Both the position numbers and the translations under genes were made by a program. From CAZLQF01 sp964561545 (GTDB lineage: Bacteria > Bacteroidota > Bacteroidia > CAILMK01 > CAYYUA01), in the NCBI GenBank assembly GCA_964561545.1, contig CAZLQF010000031.1:1-28913 (forward strand): a DNA stretch of 28,913 bases, given 5' to 3'. The notes beneath the pieces are model-generated. The model did no database searches. It was given only the letters and a program-made list of their open reading frames with translations, and was not told the DNA's origin. Below, in pieces: positions 1-8,627 of the stretch. The first letter of the stretch is position 1; each line of letters starts with the position of its first letter.

Positions 1-67
1 AAGACAAATTAAGTGTTATTAAATCCTACTGCAAAATTTAAGGGAAAAATATTCTTAAAAGTCGCTC

Positions 68-96
68 AAATTTAAAGGTGGGAAACCTTTAAGTTT
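68..96. other. 12-bp hairpin downstream of the first gene
   Basis: The arms at 68-79 and 85-96 pair over 12 positions (eleven Watson-Crick, one G-T) around the loop GGGAA. It lies about 135 bases beyond the stop of the minus-strand lipoprotein gene that ends at 230. It could mark the end of that transcript, but there is no clear T-run on either side, so I do not call it an intrinsic terminator. The rest of bases 1-229 is AT-rich with no gene that I can see. Confidence 0.4.
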
Positions 97-229
97 CATC
101 TCAGTAAAAGAATTTGGAATTAATATTAGGAAATAGCACTTAAATAAATTTTGCGATCAGATTATTAAACCTTCAAAAATAGGATGCTAAGTTTATAAGC
201 TTTAAAGGTGAGAAAAAAGATAAGGTGAT

Positions 230-706
230 TTATTCCTGCTTATGCATCACCAATTCTTTCATCTTTTCCTCACCATTTTGTTGGCCTTTTGCCTGAGATA
301 CTAAGTGGTCTTGGTCTTTGTAGTAAACTATCTTGGAAGGAAAGTCAAGTTCCGGATTTTTAAAGACCGCTTTATCCTTTTCCATTTTAGTTAACTTATA
401 CTCAATTGCCTTTGCATTGGGGCCTTTTTTTAAGGTGTAATAGACACGCCCCCCTTTTTTACTTACTTCCATGGCTTGGATGGCCACGGTATCCTCATTC
501 TCAATGGTATATTGGGTGCCATTCAAACTTTGGCTGCTAACCTGTGTCCAACGCTCTGTAATTTTTTGGTTATTTTCCTTGGTAACCCAATCGCCATTGA
601 TCCAATTTAAATCGTTAACCTTGGCTTCTTCTGCATTCTTTTCAGGAGATGAGCAAGCGGCGAATAATGTAATTCCTGTAATGATGGGTAATAAATAGGT
701 TTTCAT
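230..706 (-). CDS. small lipoprotein, DUF6265-like
   Basis: This encodes a 158-residue exported protein. A short hydrophobic signal segment ends in the lipobox LFAAC, with Cys18 as the predicted lipidated residue, so the mature protein is probably membrane-anchored in the periplasm or outer membrane. Just after a charged linker comes the pattern WINGDWV, followed by beta-strand-like stretches with several tyrosines. This matches the DUF6265 type seen in many Bacteroidota, where a WIxGxW motif begins a small lipocalin-like fold; the family assignment is from memory of that motif. No function is known to me. The ATG start fits because the signal peptide begins immediately after it. It stands alone: 282 bases separate it from the next gene on the same strand, and a TAnnTTTG element lies about 55 bases upstream of the start. 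Confidence 0.8.
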   Translation of the reverse strand: MKTYLLPIITGITLFAACSSPEKNAEEAKVNDLNWINGDWVTKENNQKITERWTQVSSQSLNGTQYTIENEDTVAIQAMEVSKKGGRVYYTLKKGPNAKAIEYKLTKMEKDKAVFKNPELDFPSKIVYYKDQDHLVSQAKGQQNGEEKMKELVMHKQE

Positions 707-761
707 AGGTTTGCGTTTTGAGGTTCAAACACCAAAAAAGCCTCAAATGATTCCAGAAATT

Positions 762-769
762 CAAAGTTA
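762..769 (-). promoter_or_regulatory. possible -7 promoter element (TAACTTTG)
   Basis: On the minus strand this reads TAACTTTG, an exact match to the Bacteroidota -7 consensus TAnnTTTG. It lies 56 bases upstream of the lipoprotein start at 706. I could not find a TTG -33 element at the usual spacing, so this is a half-site only. Confidence 0.35.
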
Positions 770-988
770 AATTTAGGTGCTCGAAGTTAAGCCTCTCGAA
801 ACCGGCAACCTTCAATGGAAAACCCAAACAATTTGAAAAAATCAAAACATACAATTACGAGCTTCGAAAGCTTAGAATGAGTTGCTGCATAATTCGACCT
901 CCAAAGCGATCAAAAATTCAGTCCCAAAACTTTTATCCATCCAGCCTGATTGCGAACAATTATACTCAAACCATGATCCTAAACCAAT

Positions 989-2272
989 TCATTGGTTAGC
1001 AACTGGAATGTAGCTTAATTCTTCCAAGTTGTTAGGATTAGTAAAATCATATTGATACAGGCCATTGTTGCCTACTACCATTAATACTTGATCATGAGGA
1101 ATGGCATCAAAAGCATGAATGTCTGGCTTTTGATCAAGCTGATTATCGGTGATGGCCTGGGGATCTTGGGTATCGTAAACTTTCAATCCAGCTGTTCCAT
1201 CACATAAGAAGAGTTTTTTATTTTGTACCGCCAATCCCTGTGGATCGGCCATAGGGTAAGTTGCTAATAAATCCGGGCTGGTAATATCTACGATGTCGAC
1301 CACATTTAACTCATCATCCGCTTGCCCGCATTCTCCGCCACCGTTGAGGGTTACGTAAGCAAATGAATCCGTTGGGTAGACAGGGTCACAGACATTGGCA
1401 TGCTCGAATGTGGAAAGTCTATGTGGATTGGTGGGATCTGTATTGTCGTAAATGAACATACCAGTGCGGGAACCAATAAACAATTGGTCCTTATAGGAAA
1501 AAATGGTTTCAATGCCCCGTCTTAATTCTTGCTCGTTGATTTCATTTGGATTGGCAGGATTACTGATGCTGAAAATGTTTAAGTCCTGCCAATCTACACT
1601 GTAAAGGTAGTCTTTATAAATGGTAAACCTGGCCATGGATCCCCCAATGCCGGTAGGCTGTGGATTGCCCTGGCTAACCCCGCTGTTATTTCCCGCACTT
1701 GGGTTATCAAAGGGCCTAACTCCTCCAGGATTTCTTGCTCTTTCGCAGTCAACTGTTTCGGTAACCTCTTTTTCCTTAAAATCTACAATGACGCCTTTTC
1801 CTTCCACAAAACGTCCCCTTTGATCCTGGGCCATGGTCTCACCAGCGAAAGTATTTTCAATCCTGTTCATAATTTGAGGATTGGAAGGATTGCTAATGTC
1901 TATGGTGTAAAGATCAATGTGACTATTGGCAAACAAGACATCTTCTTTCACGGCAAAATCAGTATTGCCTGGCATGGTAATATAAGAAAGGTTTTGGGGG
2001 TTCGTGGGGTCTGCATTGTCAAAAATGTGGATGCCTTTGTTGGCTTCGCCAACAAATAAATAGTCATCGGTTCTGAAATATATCTTCCCCGGATTTGTTA
2101 ATCCTTGAGAGGAGCCAGTTTCTACTTCGTCCCGTATTGATTCAACAGATTTATAAACCGGTTCTTTTGTTTTATAAGTAACCTCCCTTGTACACTCATC
2201 TTTGGTACAAGCCGGGAAAACAAGAACAAATGCCAGCAAGTATATGATATTGCTAATATTACGTTTAAGCAT
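989..2272 (-). CDS. LVIVD-repeat beta-propeller lipoprotein
   Basis: This is a 427-residue exported lipoprotein. The N-terminal signal segment ends at FPAC, followed by acidic and basic residues. The body is a series of repeats with the pattern 'I.IFDNADPTNPQNLSYI', 'LYTIDISNPSNPQIMNRI', 'MFIYDNTDPTNPHRLSTF', 'VVDIVDITSPDLLATYPM' and 'LYQYDFTNPNNLEELSYI'. Each has a D/NP turn typical of the LVIVD family, which folds as a surface beta-propeller. A Gly/Asn/Pro/Ser-rich insert (about residues 180-212) interrupts the repeats. Four cysteines in the mature part (CTKDEC near the start, CERARN, CDPVY and GGGECGQ) could form disulfides. The role is unknown; such proteins are usually cell-surface. It is transcribed away from the broken barrel gene at 2378, with 105 bases between the starts. 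Confidence 0.85.
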   Translation of the reverse strand: MLKRNISNIIYLLAFVLVFPACTKDECTREVTYKTKEPVYKSVESIRDEVETGSSQGLTNPGKIYFRTDDYLFVGEANKGIHIFDNADPTNPQNLSYITMPGNTDFAVKEDVLFANSHIDLYTIDISNPSNPQIMNRIENTFAGETMAQDQRGRFVEGKGVIVDFKEKEVTETVDCERARNPGGVRPFDNPSAGNNSGVSQGNPQPTGIGGSMARFTIYKDYLYSVDWQDLNIFSISNPANPNEINEQELRRGIETIFSYKDQLFIGSRTGMFIYDNTDPTNPHRLSTFEHANVCDPVYPTDSFAYVTLNGGGECGQADDELNVVDIVDITSPDLLATYPMADPQGLAVQNKKLFLCDGTAGLKVYDTQDPQAITDNQLDQKPDIHAFDAIPHDQVLMVVGNNGLYQYDFTNPNNLEELSYIPVANQ

Positions 2273-2377
2273 AAATTGTACTTTTTACTCTTGATGAATT
2301 TATAGCAGTTTCGGTTGCATTAATTCGGTTTCATTTTTTACGCCATTCAAAATACCTTCGTTCCAAAGCTTAATGAA

Positions 2378-3140
2378 ATGATGTTGGTGCGCTTCTTTGG
2401 ATTCATCATATTGGTGGTTTTATCCGTATTTGTTCACGCTCAGGAAATTGAGGAAGACATCGTGTATTTAGAAAATGGGGAAATTTACCGCGGAACAATT
2501 ACGGAGACAGGAGACACTTCTGTTATTAGGCTCAAAACCAGGGCTGCCAACGAATTGATTTTTAAAAGCGAAAATATTCAAAAGATTAAGAGCGAACAAG
2601 TATCCCAGGAAGTATATCAAAACCGTGAAGTTGAAAAAGATCTGTATAACCAAAAAGGATATACTCTGGGTATAGATTTTGCTGGGGCAATCAAGGTACA
2701 ATGATTTTAAATTAGGTTTTAGTACTGGATTGATCAATTCCTATGTATTCAACCCTCATTTTTCAGCCGGTATTGATATTGCTTCTAACTTTTATTCAAC
2801 CTCCCCCGGTTATCTATACCTGCCTATTTATGTAAATGCAACCGGCCATCTCCTTAAAGCCAATTTAACTCCTTATGCAACTGCAAGCTTTGGCTGGTCG
2901 GCCCCTTGGCTGAATAAAAAAAGTGATTATGATAATGTCAAGGATTTTGAAGGCGGTCGGGCCTATCGATTAGGCATCGGTATTAAAAAATTCTTTAAGC
3001 CGCAAGTGGCTTACTTCTTTGAAATTGGAGTAATGAGCGATCGTTTGACTGTTGCAAAAGAAAGACGGGGGGATTTTACAGCTCAACAAGAAACCTATAC
3101 CAAAAACCGGGTCAAAGTTAAATTCGGTTTTCAGTTTTAG
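2378..3140 (+). pseudogene. exported outer-membrane barrel-like protein, frameshifted
   Basis: Two reading frames join into one protein of about 253 residues. The first part (2378-2704) has a signal peptide ending VFVHAQ and a small domain, 'DIVYLENGEIYRGTITETG', of the kind seen at the start of many Bacteroidota outer-membrane proteins. It stops soon after 'GIDFAGAIK'. The second part continues in the +1 frame from about 2697 with 'YNDFKLGFSTGLINSYVF' and ends in KVKFGFQF, an aromatic-terminated last strand typical of outer-membrane barrels. Removing a single G from the GG at 2695-2696 would restore 'AIKYNDFKLG'. The lesion may be a real mutation or a sequencing or assembly error. If real, the product is a truncated 108-residue secreted fragment. 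The function is unknown. Confidence 0.75.
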
Positions 3141-3379
3141 TAGGAACCAAGGCACCAAGTAACCCGACCGTTTAGTGGATTACTTAAATAAAGCCATGAC
3201 TAAGGTTTTTGAAATGAATGCATTTTGCTGTCCGGATTTATTTTTTCGAGCGTTCCTGATTTCATACTAAGCTTATTGTGGCTTTTATGCTTAGCGAGTA
3301 GCATGGAAGCAAGAAATCTTGTAATGCGTTAAAACATATTTTTTGATTGTCAGTACTTTAAAATGCTTTGTAAGTAGGG

Positions 3380-4384
3380 TTAACTTTTTAATCGCCTGGT
3401 TAATTGGTGTTTAATGATTTGATACTCAAGGATGCTTCTGGCCGGGACTTGAGGCGCATCCATCGGAATTCTTTGAAAATGGTTGTTAATGGTATTGATT
3501 TTAAATAAAGATGCTCCAAATGTTGCGTGCAAGCTAAGGGGAGGTTTAAAAGCTTGTTGATAAAAAGCTGATGAAACTCCTAAATCTGAATAGGGAAAGG
3601 CAAAAAGCCGGTAATTTGTTTGGAATCGATTAGCCACCCAATCCATGCTCTGTTGGGTTTGCTTAACCTGGGCTTCCAAAGCCAATTCTTGGTAATAGGG
3701 ATGATCCCAGCTATGGGCTCCAAGGGCAAATCCTTGCTGATCCATGTTTTTAAGCTCAGTTAGGCTCATATAAGGTCTATATTCTCTTAGATACTCGTTA
3801 AAATCTACGTTGGCATAAGGAGCGATTTGGTCTAAAAGTAATTCTTCATGATAGCTGCGGTTATGAATGAACTTCTTTATGTTTGTAACCTTATATCCCA
3901 TGGTTTTTAAATAACTTTTGATAGGGACTTCCAGGGATGTATTTTTGGCGATGGCATCTATCAATAAGGAGGATTTGAAGCGGTAAAACATGGCTTGGTT
4001 ATCAACGAAAGCTGGATTGATAAAAAATATGGCCGGTAAATTGCGCCTTTTAAGTATGGGAGCAATGTTTTCAGCCACTTCCTTGAGCCCATCATCAAAT
4101 GAAAGCAGAAATTTTGGCTCCTTTAGCTTTCGTTCATTGTTACATATAGCGATTAATTCTTCAATGGATAACGGGTTGAAATATTTGGTTAAAAAATCAA
4201 GATCGGTTTCAAATTCCTGATGGGTTTTGAACCTATACAAATGCTGAATATGGGCTGGGGCGTGATCTGAAACACCGTGGTAAAATGGCAGGATCAATGG
4301 CGGAAAATCGGATTGGAACAAGGTGTTGGATGAAAACCATGTGGAAAGCTGAAAAAGTAAATGTTGGGCTAAATTTTTAAGCAC
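3380..4384 (-). CDS. polysaccharide deacetylase family protein (NodB homology)
   Basis: This 334-residue protein is predicted to remove N- or O-acyl groups from a polysaccharide as a metal-dependent carbohydrate esterase 4 (CE4) enzyme. FDDG at residues 96-99 supplies the catalytic base and metal Asp pair. H224xxxH228 in 'GAHSWDHPY' is the metal-binding His pair, and 'FAFPYSDLG' resembles the later R/FxPxG region. 'PFYHGVSD' near residue 34 is typical of the N-terminal strand of the group. There is no clear cleavable signal peptide, so location is uncertain. It stands alone, divergent from the E2 gene. Substrate cannot be told from sequence; capsule, exopolysaccharide and peptidoglycan are all possible. 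About 240 bases between this gene and the broken barrel gene hold no evident gene, only a weak 6-bp inverted repeat at 3267-3294. Confidence 0.88.
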   Translation of the reverse strand: MLKNLAQHLLFQLSTWFSSNTLFQSDFPPLILPFYHGVSDHAPAHIQHLYRFKTHQEFETDLDFLTKYFNPLSIEELIAICNNERKLKEPKFLLSFDDGLKEVAENIAPILKRRNLPAIFFINPAFVDNQAMFYRFKSSLLIDAIAKNTSLEVPIKSYLKTMGYKVTNIKKFIHNRSYHEELLLDQIAPYANVDFNEYLREYRPYMSLTELKNMDQQGFALGAHSWDHPYYQELALEAQVKQTQQSMDWVANRFQTNYRLFAFPYSDLGVSSAFYQQAFKPPLSLHATFGASLFKINTINNHFQRIPMDAPQVPARSILEYQIIKHQLTRRLKS

Positions 4385-4461
4385 TTCAGTATTTTTAAAA
4401 TTAATTGATCATTTCTTCAGGTTATCGGCAAAATGACAGCAACCAAGCATTTTCTACTTTA

Positions 4462-4469
4462 CAAAACTA
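4462..4469 (-). promoter_or_regulatory. possible -7 promoter element (TAGTTTTG)
   Basis: The minus strand reads TAGTTTTG, an exact TAnnTTTG match, 78 bases upstream of the polysaccharide deacetylase start. No TTG was seen at the expected -33 distance, so support is partial. Confidence 0.35.
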
Positions 4470-4646
4470 ATTAATGGGTTTTTTTTAGTTGGGTAAAGCC
4501 CATATTTTGGTCTTTATAAACTCACTGAGAAGCTGTGAAATAACATCACCGCATTTTTATAACCATCATCATATTTCAGATTTAAGGATATAAAAGTTAA
4601 TTTTACGCCGCTAAAAAAGAGCCCTTAAAACAAAAAAAAGCAATAC

Positions 4647-6116
4647 ATGGCTAAGAAGGTAGAACTTGTAATGCCCAAATTGGGCGAAAGTATACAAGAA
4701 GCCACCATTTTAAAGTGGCTTAAATCAGAAGGTGATACCGTGGAAGCAGACGAATCGGTACTGGAAATAGCCACTGATAAAGTCGATTCAGATGTGCCTG
4801 CACCCATTGAGGGCAAAGTTGTTAAAACGATGTACAACGTGGACGATGTCGTTAAGGTAGGCGAGCCAATCGCAATTATAGAAACCGAAGAAGAAGTCGG
4901 TGAAGACCTTAATGTTATTGAGGATGATGGGGCTGCAGCTGAACCTGCACCATCGACTGAACCTGAGCCTGAGAAGGCTGCACAAACAGAAGCAGAACCT
5001 TCTGCTGCAGCATCCACAGCTACCGAGCCCAAACCTGCCTCAGGCCCCAAACCTTCAGGCGGAAACCGGTTTTATTCACCATTGGTGCGCAATATTGCCC
5101 AGCAAGAGGGCATTGCTACTGATGAATTGGCGCAATTGCCCGGCTCCGGTAAAAACGGAAGGGTTACCAAGAAAGACATCTTAGCCTATGTAGAAGACCG
5201 CAAAGCTGGAAAAGCTGCAATACCTGCCGAACCGGAGCCCCAAGCCCAACCAAAGGCTGAACCTCAACCTCAATCAGAACCAGTTCCTGAAAAACAACCA
5301 GAGTCAACACCCAGCACAATTGAACCAGGGGTGGTTGAACAGGAACAGACATTGACAGCAGGAGCAACGCCCAATGGTATTAAGGAAAATGAGGTACCTG
5401 TATACCCTGGTGATGAAATTGTGGAGATGGACCGCATGCGCAAGATGATATCCGAGCACATGGTCCGGTCCAAGCGTACATCTCCTCACGTAACTTCCTT
5501 TGTGGAGGTGGATATGACGCCTATTGTTCAATGGCGGGAAAAAATGAAAAAAGCGTTCCAGGAACGAGAAGGAGCAAAACTAACCTTTACGCCCATTTTT
5601 ATTGAAGCGGTGGTTAAGAGTCTTAAAGAAATGCCCGGACTCAACATTTCTGTATCGGGGGATAAGATCGTGAAAAGAAAACACATGAATATTGGAATGG
5701 CCACTGCCATGCCCTCGGGTCACTTGATCGTGCCTGTAGTGCATGATGCCGATACCATGAATCTATCGGGCCTTGCCAAGAAGGTTAATGACCTTGCGGG
5801 CCGTGCCAGGGAAAACCAACTCAAGCTTGAGGAAATTCAAGGTAGCACGTTTACCATTACCAATGTGGGCACGTTTGGTAACGTAGCCGGCACTCCCGTG
5901 ATCAATCAACCTGAAGTAGCCATCTTAGCAACCGGGGCCATTCAAAAGAAACCCGATGTGGTTGAAACATCAGAAGGTGATACCATTGGCATTCGCCATA
6001 AGATGTTCTTGTCCATGTCTTACGACCATCGCGTGGTAGATGGTGCTTTGGGTGGTGCTTTTATCAGAAAAGTGGCTGATCACTTAGAAGCTTTTGACAC
6101 TGGGCGCGAATTTTAA
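4647..6116 (+). CDS. 2-oxo acid dehydrogenase E2 subunit (dihydrolipoamide acyltransferase)
   Basis: This 489-residue protein transfers an acyl group from lipoyllysine to CoA in a pyruvate, 2-oxoglutarate or branched-chain 2-oxo acid dehydrogenase complex in the cytoplasm. Domains in order: an N-terminal lipoyl domain (about 4-79) with the lipoylated Lys45 in 'EIATDKVDSD'; an Ala/Pro/Glu-rich flexible linker; an E1/E3-binding domain (about 142-182, 'YSPLVRNIAQQEGI'); a second Pro/Glu/Gln-rich linker; and a catalytic domain ending in 'SYDHRVVDGALGG' with His461 and Asp465 of the HxxxDG motif. Length and layout are normal. No E1 or E3 gene is adjacent in the window, so the substrate cannot be fixed; the DKVDSDV lipoyl motif is common in Bacteroidota E2 proteins annotated variously. 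A clear intrinsic terminator follows the stop codon. Confidence 0.93.
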   Translation: MAKKVELVMPKLGESIQEATILKWLKSEGDTVEADESVLEIATDKVDSDVPAPIEGKVVKTMYNVDDVVKVGEPIAIIETEEEVGEDLNVIEDDGAAAEPAPSTEPEPEKAAQTEAEPSAAASTATEPKPASGPKPSGGNRFYSPLVRNIAQQEGIATDELAQLPGSGKNGRVTKKDILAYVEDRKAGKAAIPAEPEPQAQPKAEPQPQSEPVPEKQPESTPSTIEPGVVEQEQTLTAGATPNGIKENEVPVYPGDEIVEMDRMRKMISEHMVRSKRTSPHVTSFVEVDMTPIVQWREKMKKAFQEREGAKLTFTPIFIEAVVKSLKEMPGLNISVSGDKIVKRKHMNIGMATAMPSGHLIVPVVHDADTMNLSGLAKKVNDLAGRARENQLKLEEIQGSTFTITNVGTFGNVAGTPVINQPEVAILATGAIQKKPDVVETSEGDTIGIRHKMFLSMSYDHRVVDGALGGAFIRKVADHLEAFDTGREF

Positions 6117-6142
6117 CCTTTGATGATTTAGTGCTATATACT

Positions 6143-6171
6143 CCGGTGCTAATGCTTATCACCGGTTTTTT
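6143..6171 (+). terminator. rho-independent terminator after the E2 gene
   Basis: CCGGTG at 6143-6148 pairs with CACCGG at 6160-6165. After one C/T mismatch, TAA pairs with TTA around a 3-base loop. The stem is followed directly by six T residues (6166-6171). It sits 27 bases past the E2 stop. It also argues that the thymidylate kinase gene starts after it, at 6194 or 6212, and not at the in-frame GTG at 6131. Confidence 0.8.
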
Positions 6172-6193
6172 ATACCATCTCGACAGACTTCCT

Positions 6194-6859
6194 ATGGCTC
6201 GAAATCAAAACATGTTCATAGCCTTTGAGGGTATTGACGGAAGTGGCAAAAGTACGCAGGTCCAACGTTTGGCAGATAAACTGGAGCAAGAAGGCCACCA
6301 GGTTCATACCACGTTTGAACCCACCGACAGTCCTATTGGTTCGATTATCCAAAATATTATGAAAGGCCGGATCGATGCAGATCACCAAACCATTGCAGCG
6401 CTATTTGCAGCTGACCGGTTAGACCATCTTAAAAACAAGGCTGATGGCATCCTGAAGAAACTGGAAGCGGGCTATACCGTAATTACCGATCGTTACTATT
6501 TTTCTTCCTATGCCTACCATGGAGCCCATATGCCTTTAGATTGGGTTATTAAGGCCAATCAACTTAGTGCAGACCTCCTGATGCCTGATTTGAATATTTT
6601 CATTGATATTGATCCCGAGGTTTCTATTCAAAGGATCAATAGCGATAGGAGCTCAGTGGAGCTTTATGAAAAGGTGGAGACGCTTCAAAAGGTTAGAGAC
6701 AAATACTTTGAGGCAATAGAAAAGCTTAACCATAAAGAAAATGTTTTTGTAACGGATGGGCATCAGGCTGAGGAGGATGTTGCAGAAGATATTTGGCAGC
6801 AAATCGTTGAGGTTATGAAAAGCCTGGAAGGTAATGATCAATTCAGGGACCATTTTTGA
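6194..6859 (+). CDS. tmk: thymidylate kinase
   Basis: This enzyme phosphorylates dTMP to dTDP with ATP in the cytoplasm, an essential step of dTTP synthesis. The P-loop GIDGSGKST begins at residue 13. The DR(Y) motif occurs in 'ITDRYYFSSYAYHGA', and further conserved elements are 'FEPTDSPIGSIIQ' and 'DLNIFIDIDPEVS'. The length is 221 residues from ATG 6194, or 215 from ATG 6212; both are normal for the family. The frame opens further upstream at a GTG (6131), but that start would run through the intrinsic terminator of the previous gene, so I reject it. A weak 4-5 bp stem followed by a T-run lies at about 6889-6913, just after the stop. The next gene on the same strand begins 110 bases on. 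Confidence 0.93.
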   Translation: MARNQNMFIAFEGIDGSGKSTQVQRLADKLEQEGHQVHTTFEPTDSPIGSIIQNIMKGRIDADHQTIAALFAADRLDHLKNKADGILKKLEAGYTVITDRYYFSSYAYHGAHMPLDWVIKANQLSADLLMPDLNIFIDIDPEVSIQRINSDRSSVELYEKVETLQKVRDKYFEAIEKLNHKENVFVTDGHQAEEDVAEDIWQQIVEVMKSLEGNDQFRDHF

Positions 6860-6969
6860 ATTGATTATCAATAAAATGGCGATGGATGGCATTGAAAGGG
6901 CTGATGCTTTTTTATGAACTTTTAATCTCCCACTGATCCAAAAGGAATGTTGGATAAATCTAAGCATAT

Positions 6970-7251
6970 ATGAATCAGTACTGGCATGCGTTCATAGCTG
7001 GCTTACTTATTATGGTGGTTTTTTTGATCTTTTATCAATTGCCCTTTGCTACAACGGATGCCGGTCGGGCTTTGGGTATTGGAGCTTCTTTTGTTTTGCG
7101 TATATCGGTAGGCTACTGGATCGCCCAGCTTGCTAAAAAGCAAGGAAGGAAACCCTTATGGTATGTTGTGGGAGCCGTGTTGGTTCCTGCCATTATGTTG
7201 ATTATTATTGGGTTGACCGGGGATAAGCAATCACATTCAAAAAATCTTTAA
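6970..7251 (+). CDS. small integral membrane protein, unknown function
   Basis: This 93-residue protein appears to have three hydrophobic segments (about 5-24, 34-52 and 63-82). Short charged loops such as AKKQGRKPLW lie between the second and third, and the tail is basic and polar (GDKQSHSKNL). It has no signal cleavage site and no motif that I recognise. The coding-like composition, the good ATG start and its position after tmk on the same strand support a real gene. It probably sits in the inner membrane with the Lys/Arg-rich loop facing the cytoplasm. Function cannot be inferred from the context. Confidence 0.7.
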   Translation: MNQYWHAFIAGLLIMVVFLIFYQLPFATTDAGRALGIGASFVLRISVGYWIAQLAKKQGRKPLWYVVGAVLVPAIMLIIIGLTGDKQSHSKNL

Positions 7252-7811
7252 ATTACGAGCATTAGAAATCCTTTAATTGTAAGGCTTGATTTAAATTGCG
7301 AAAGTAATTTTATGCTTAAGTTTATGTTTGGTATTCTTTCAAATGATTTGCGAGTCAGCTCGTGTAAACATTTGTTTGGGATTCGTAATATTTTATTAGG
7401 AGATGGACTTTTATAAAAATTTGAATTAGGTTAAGCTTTTACAAATTGAGGCAATTATTAAATAATATTAGGAAAATGGAATATGCGCAACACTCATCTT
7501 AAACAAAATCTCAGCGTTTTCGCCTTGGTTTTAACTTATTTGTTCTTCAATTTAAGAATGGATAATCTTGGTATAGAAACCCAAAATCCTTGCAGCATCC
7601 CTTTTTAAGTCCATTAATCAAAACTTGAATTTAGGGATATTAACCAGACCGGCATTAAGTTCATTTCTGATTTGTAGGCAGGAATATTTGATGTTTTGAG
7701 CAAGTAGAATGATATTGGATTGTCAATTATTCTTCTGCCAAAATAAAGGACATTCAGTGTTAATGCCCATTTTTTAGTTATGATACTGTACTTTATAACT
7801 TAATTATAGAG
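7252..7811. other. 560-base stretch without a convincing gene
   Basis: This lies between the small membrane gene and the converging pcm gene. It is AT-rich with frequent stops in all frames. A 41-codon frame at 7483-7608 (plus) has a hydrophobic start but no recognisable family and no promoter motif, so I do not call it. I see no hairpin with a T-run, and no RNA gene. Confidence 0.6.
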
Positions 7812-8468
7812 TTAGTCCCCTTTCCACCCTTCCTCACCAATTAAAGGAACAAAGCGAAAGCTTTCATATGCTTTGGTTTGATAGTCGTTCTCATCTGTCT
7901 TGGTAACTTTCATCATTTGTTGAAAGCTTTTACTCCCTACCGGTACCACCATTATACCATTGATTTTGAGTTGGTCCAGGTATATTTTGGGTATTTCAGG
8001 TGCCGCGGCTGTCACCAGTATTCGGTCGTAAGGTGCTTCTTCAGGTAAGCCTAAAGTGCCGTCCTTATGGTATATGTGGATTTGGGTGTATTCCAAATCG
8101 GTTAACAGTTGATAAGTTTTTTGGTATAAAGCTTGGATCCGTTCTATGGTGTAAACTTTAGCTCCCATTTCAGCAAGGATGCAGGCTTGGTAACCTGAAC
8201 CAGTACCTATTTCAAGGACTTTATTGCCTGGCTTGACTTCAAGTATCTGGGTTTGGTAGGCCACTGTGAAAGGTTGGGAAATGGTTTGGTTGTCGCCAAT
8301 AGGGAAAGGTTTGTCTTTATAGGCATGTTCGGCAAATGCAGAATCAAGGAAAAAATGCCGGGGTACTTTGTTGAATGCCTCGAGAACATGTTTATCGGTG
8401 ATGCCTTTTTCGTAAAGGTTGTCGACAAGTTTTTTACGCAGGCCCTTAAATCTGTAAGTATCTTTCAA
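7812..8468 (-). CDS. pcm: protein-L-isoaspartate O-methyltransferase
   Basis: This 218-residue cytoplasmic repair enzyme uses S-adenosylmethionine to methylate isoaspartyl residues in aged proteins. SAM motif I is 'VLEIGTGSGYQ' (84-94). The family-specific pre-motif 'NQTISQPFTVA' (60-70) binds the substrate, and 'DRILVTAAAPEIPK' and 'GIMVVPVGS' are the usual later motifs. Length is close to the normal 205-220. The N-terminus 'YRFKGLRKKLVDNL' is the usual Bacteroidota form, which supports the ATG at 8468. The gene is probably a single unit: 160 bases separate it from the upstream minus-strand methyltransferase gene, with no shared function. Confidence 0.94.
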   Translation of the reverse strand: MKDTYRFKGLRKKLVDNLYEKGITDKHVLEAFNKVPRHFFLDSAFAEHAYKDKPFPIGDNQTISQPFTVAYQTQILEVKPGNKVLEIGTGSGYQACILAEMGAKVYTIERIQALYQKTYQLLTDLEYTQIHIYHKDGTLGLPEEAPYDRILVTAAAPEIPKIYLDQLKINGIMVVPVGSKSFQQMMKVTKTDENDYQTKAYESFRFVPLIGEEGWKGD

Positions 8469-8627
8469 AAGTTGTGGGTTTTCGAAATATTTGACTTGAA
8501 AATTAGCAAAAAACTGTTAAATAAAAATGATGCCCATTGGTTTTTCAATTTATGGAACTGAATACTAAAGAAGCGAACCGTAAGTGGCTATGCTATTGAC
8601 AATAGATTGATTGGACCAGCATAAAGG

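Noticed and set aside
6131..6193. GTG start giving a longer thymidylate kinase
   Set aside because: The added 21 codons run through the E2 terminator hairpin and are not part of the kinase family; the P-loop sits at the normal distance from ATG 6194 or 6212.
7483..7608. 41-codon plus-strand frame with a hydrophobic start
   Set aside because: Too short, no recognised family, no promoter motif nearby, and polar tail unlike a small membrane protein.
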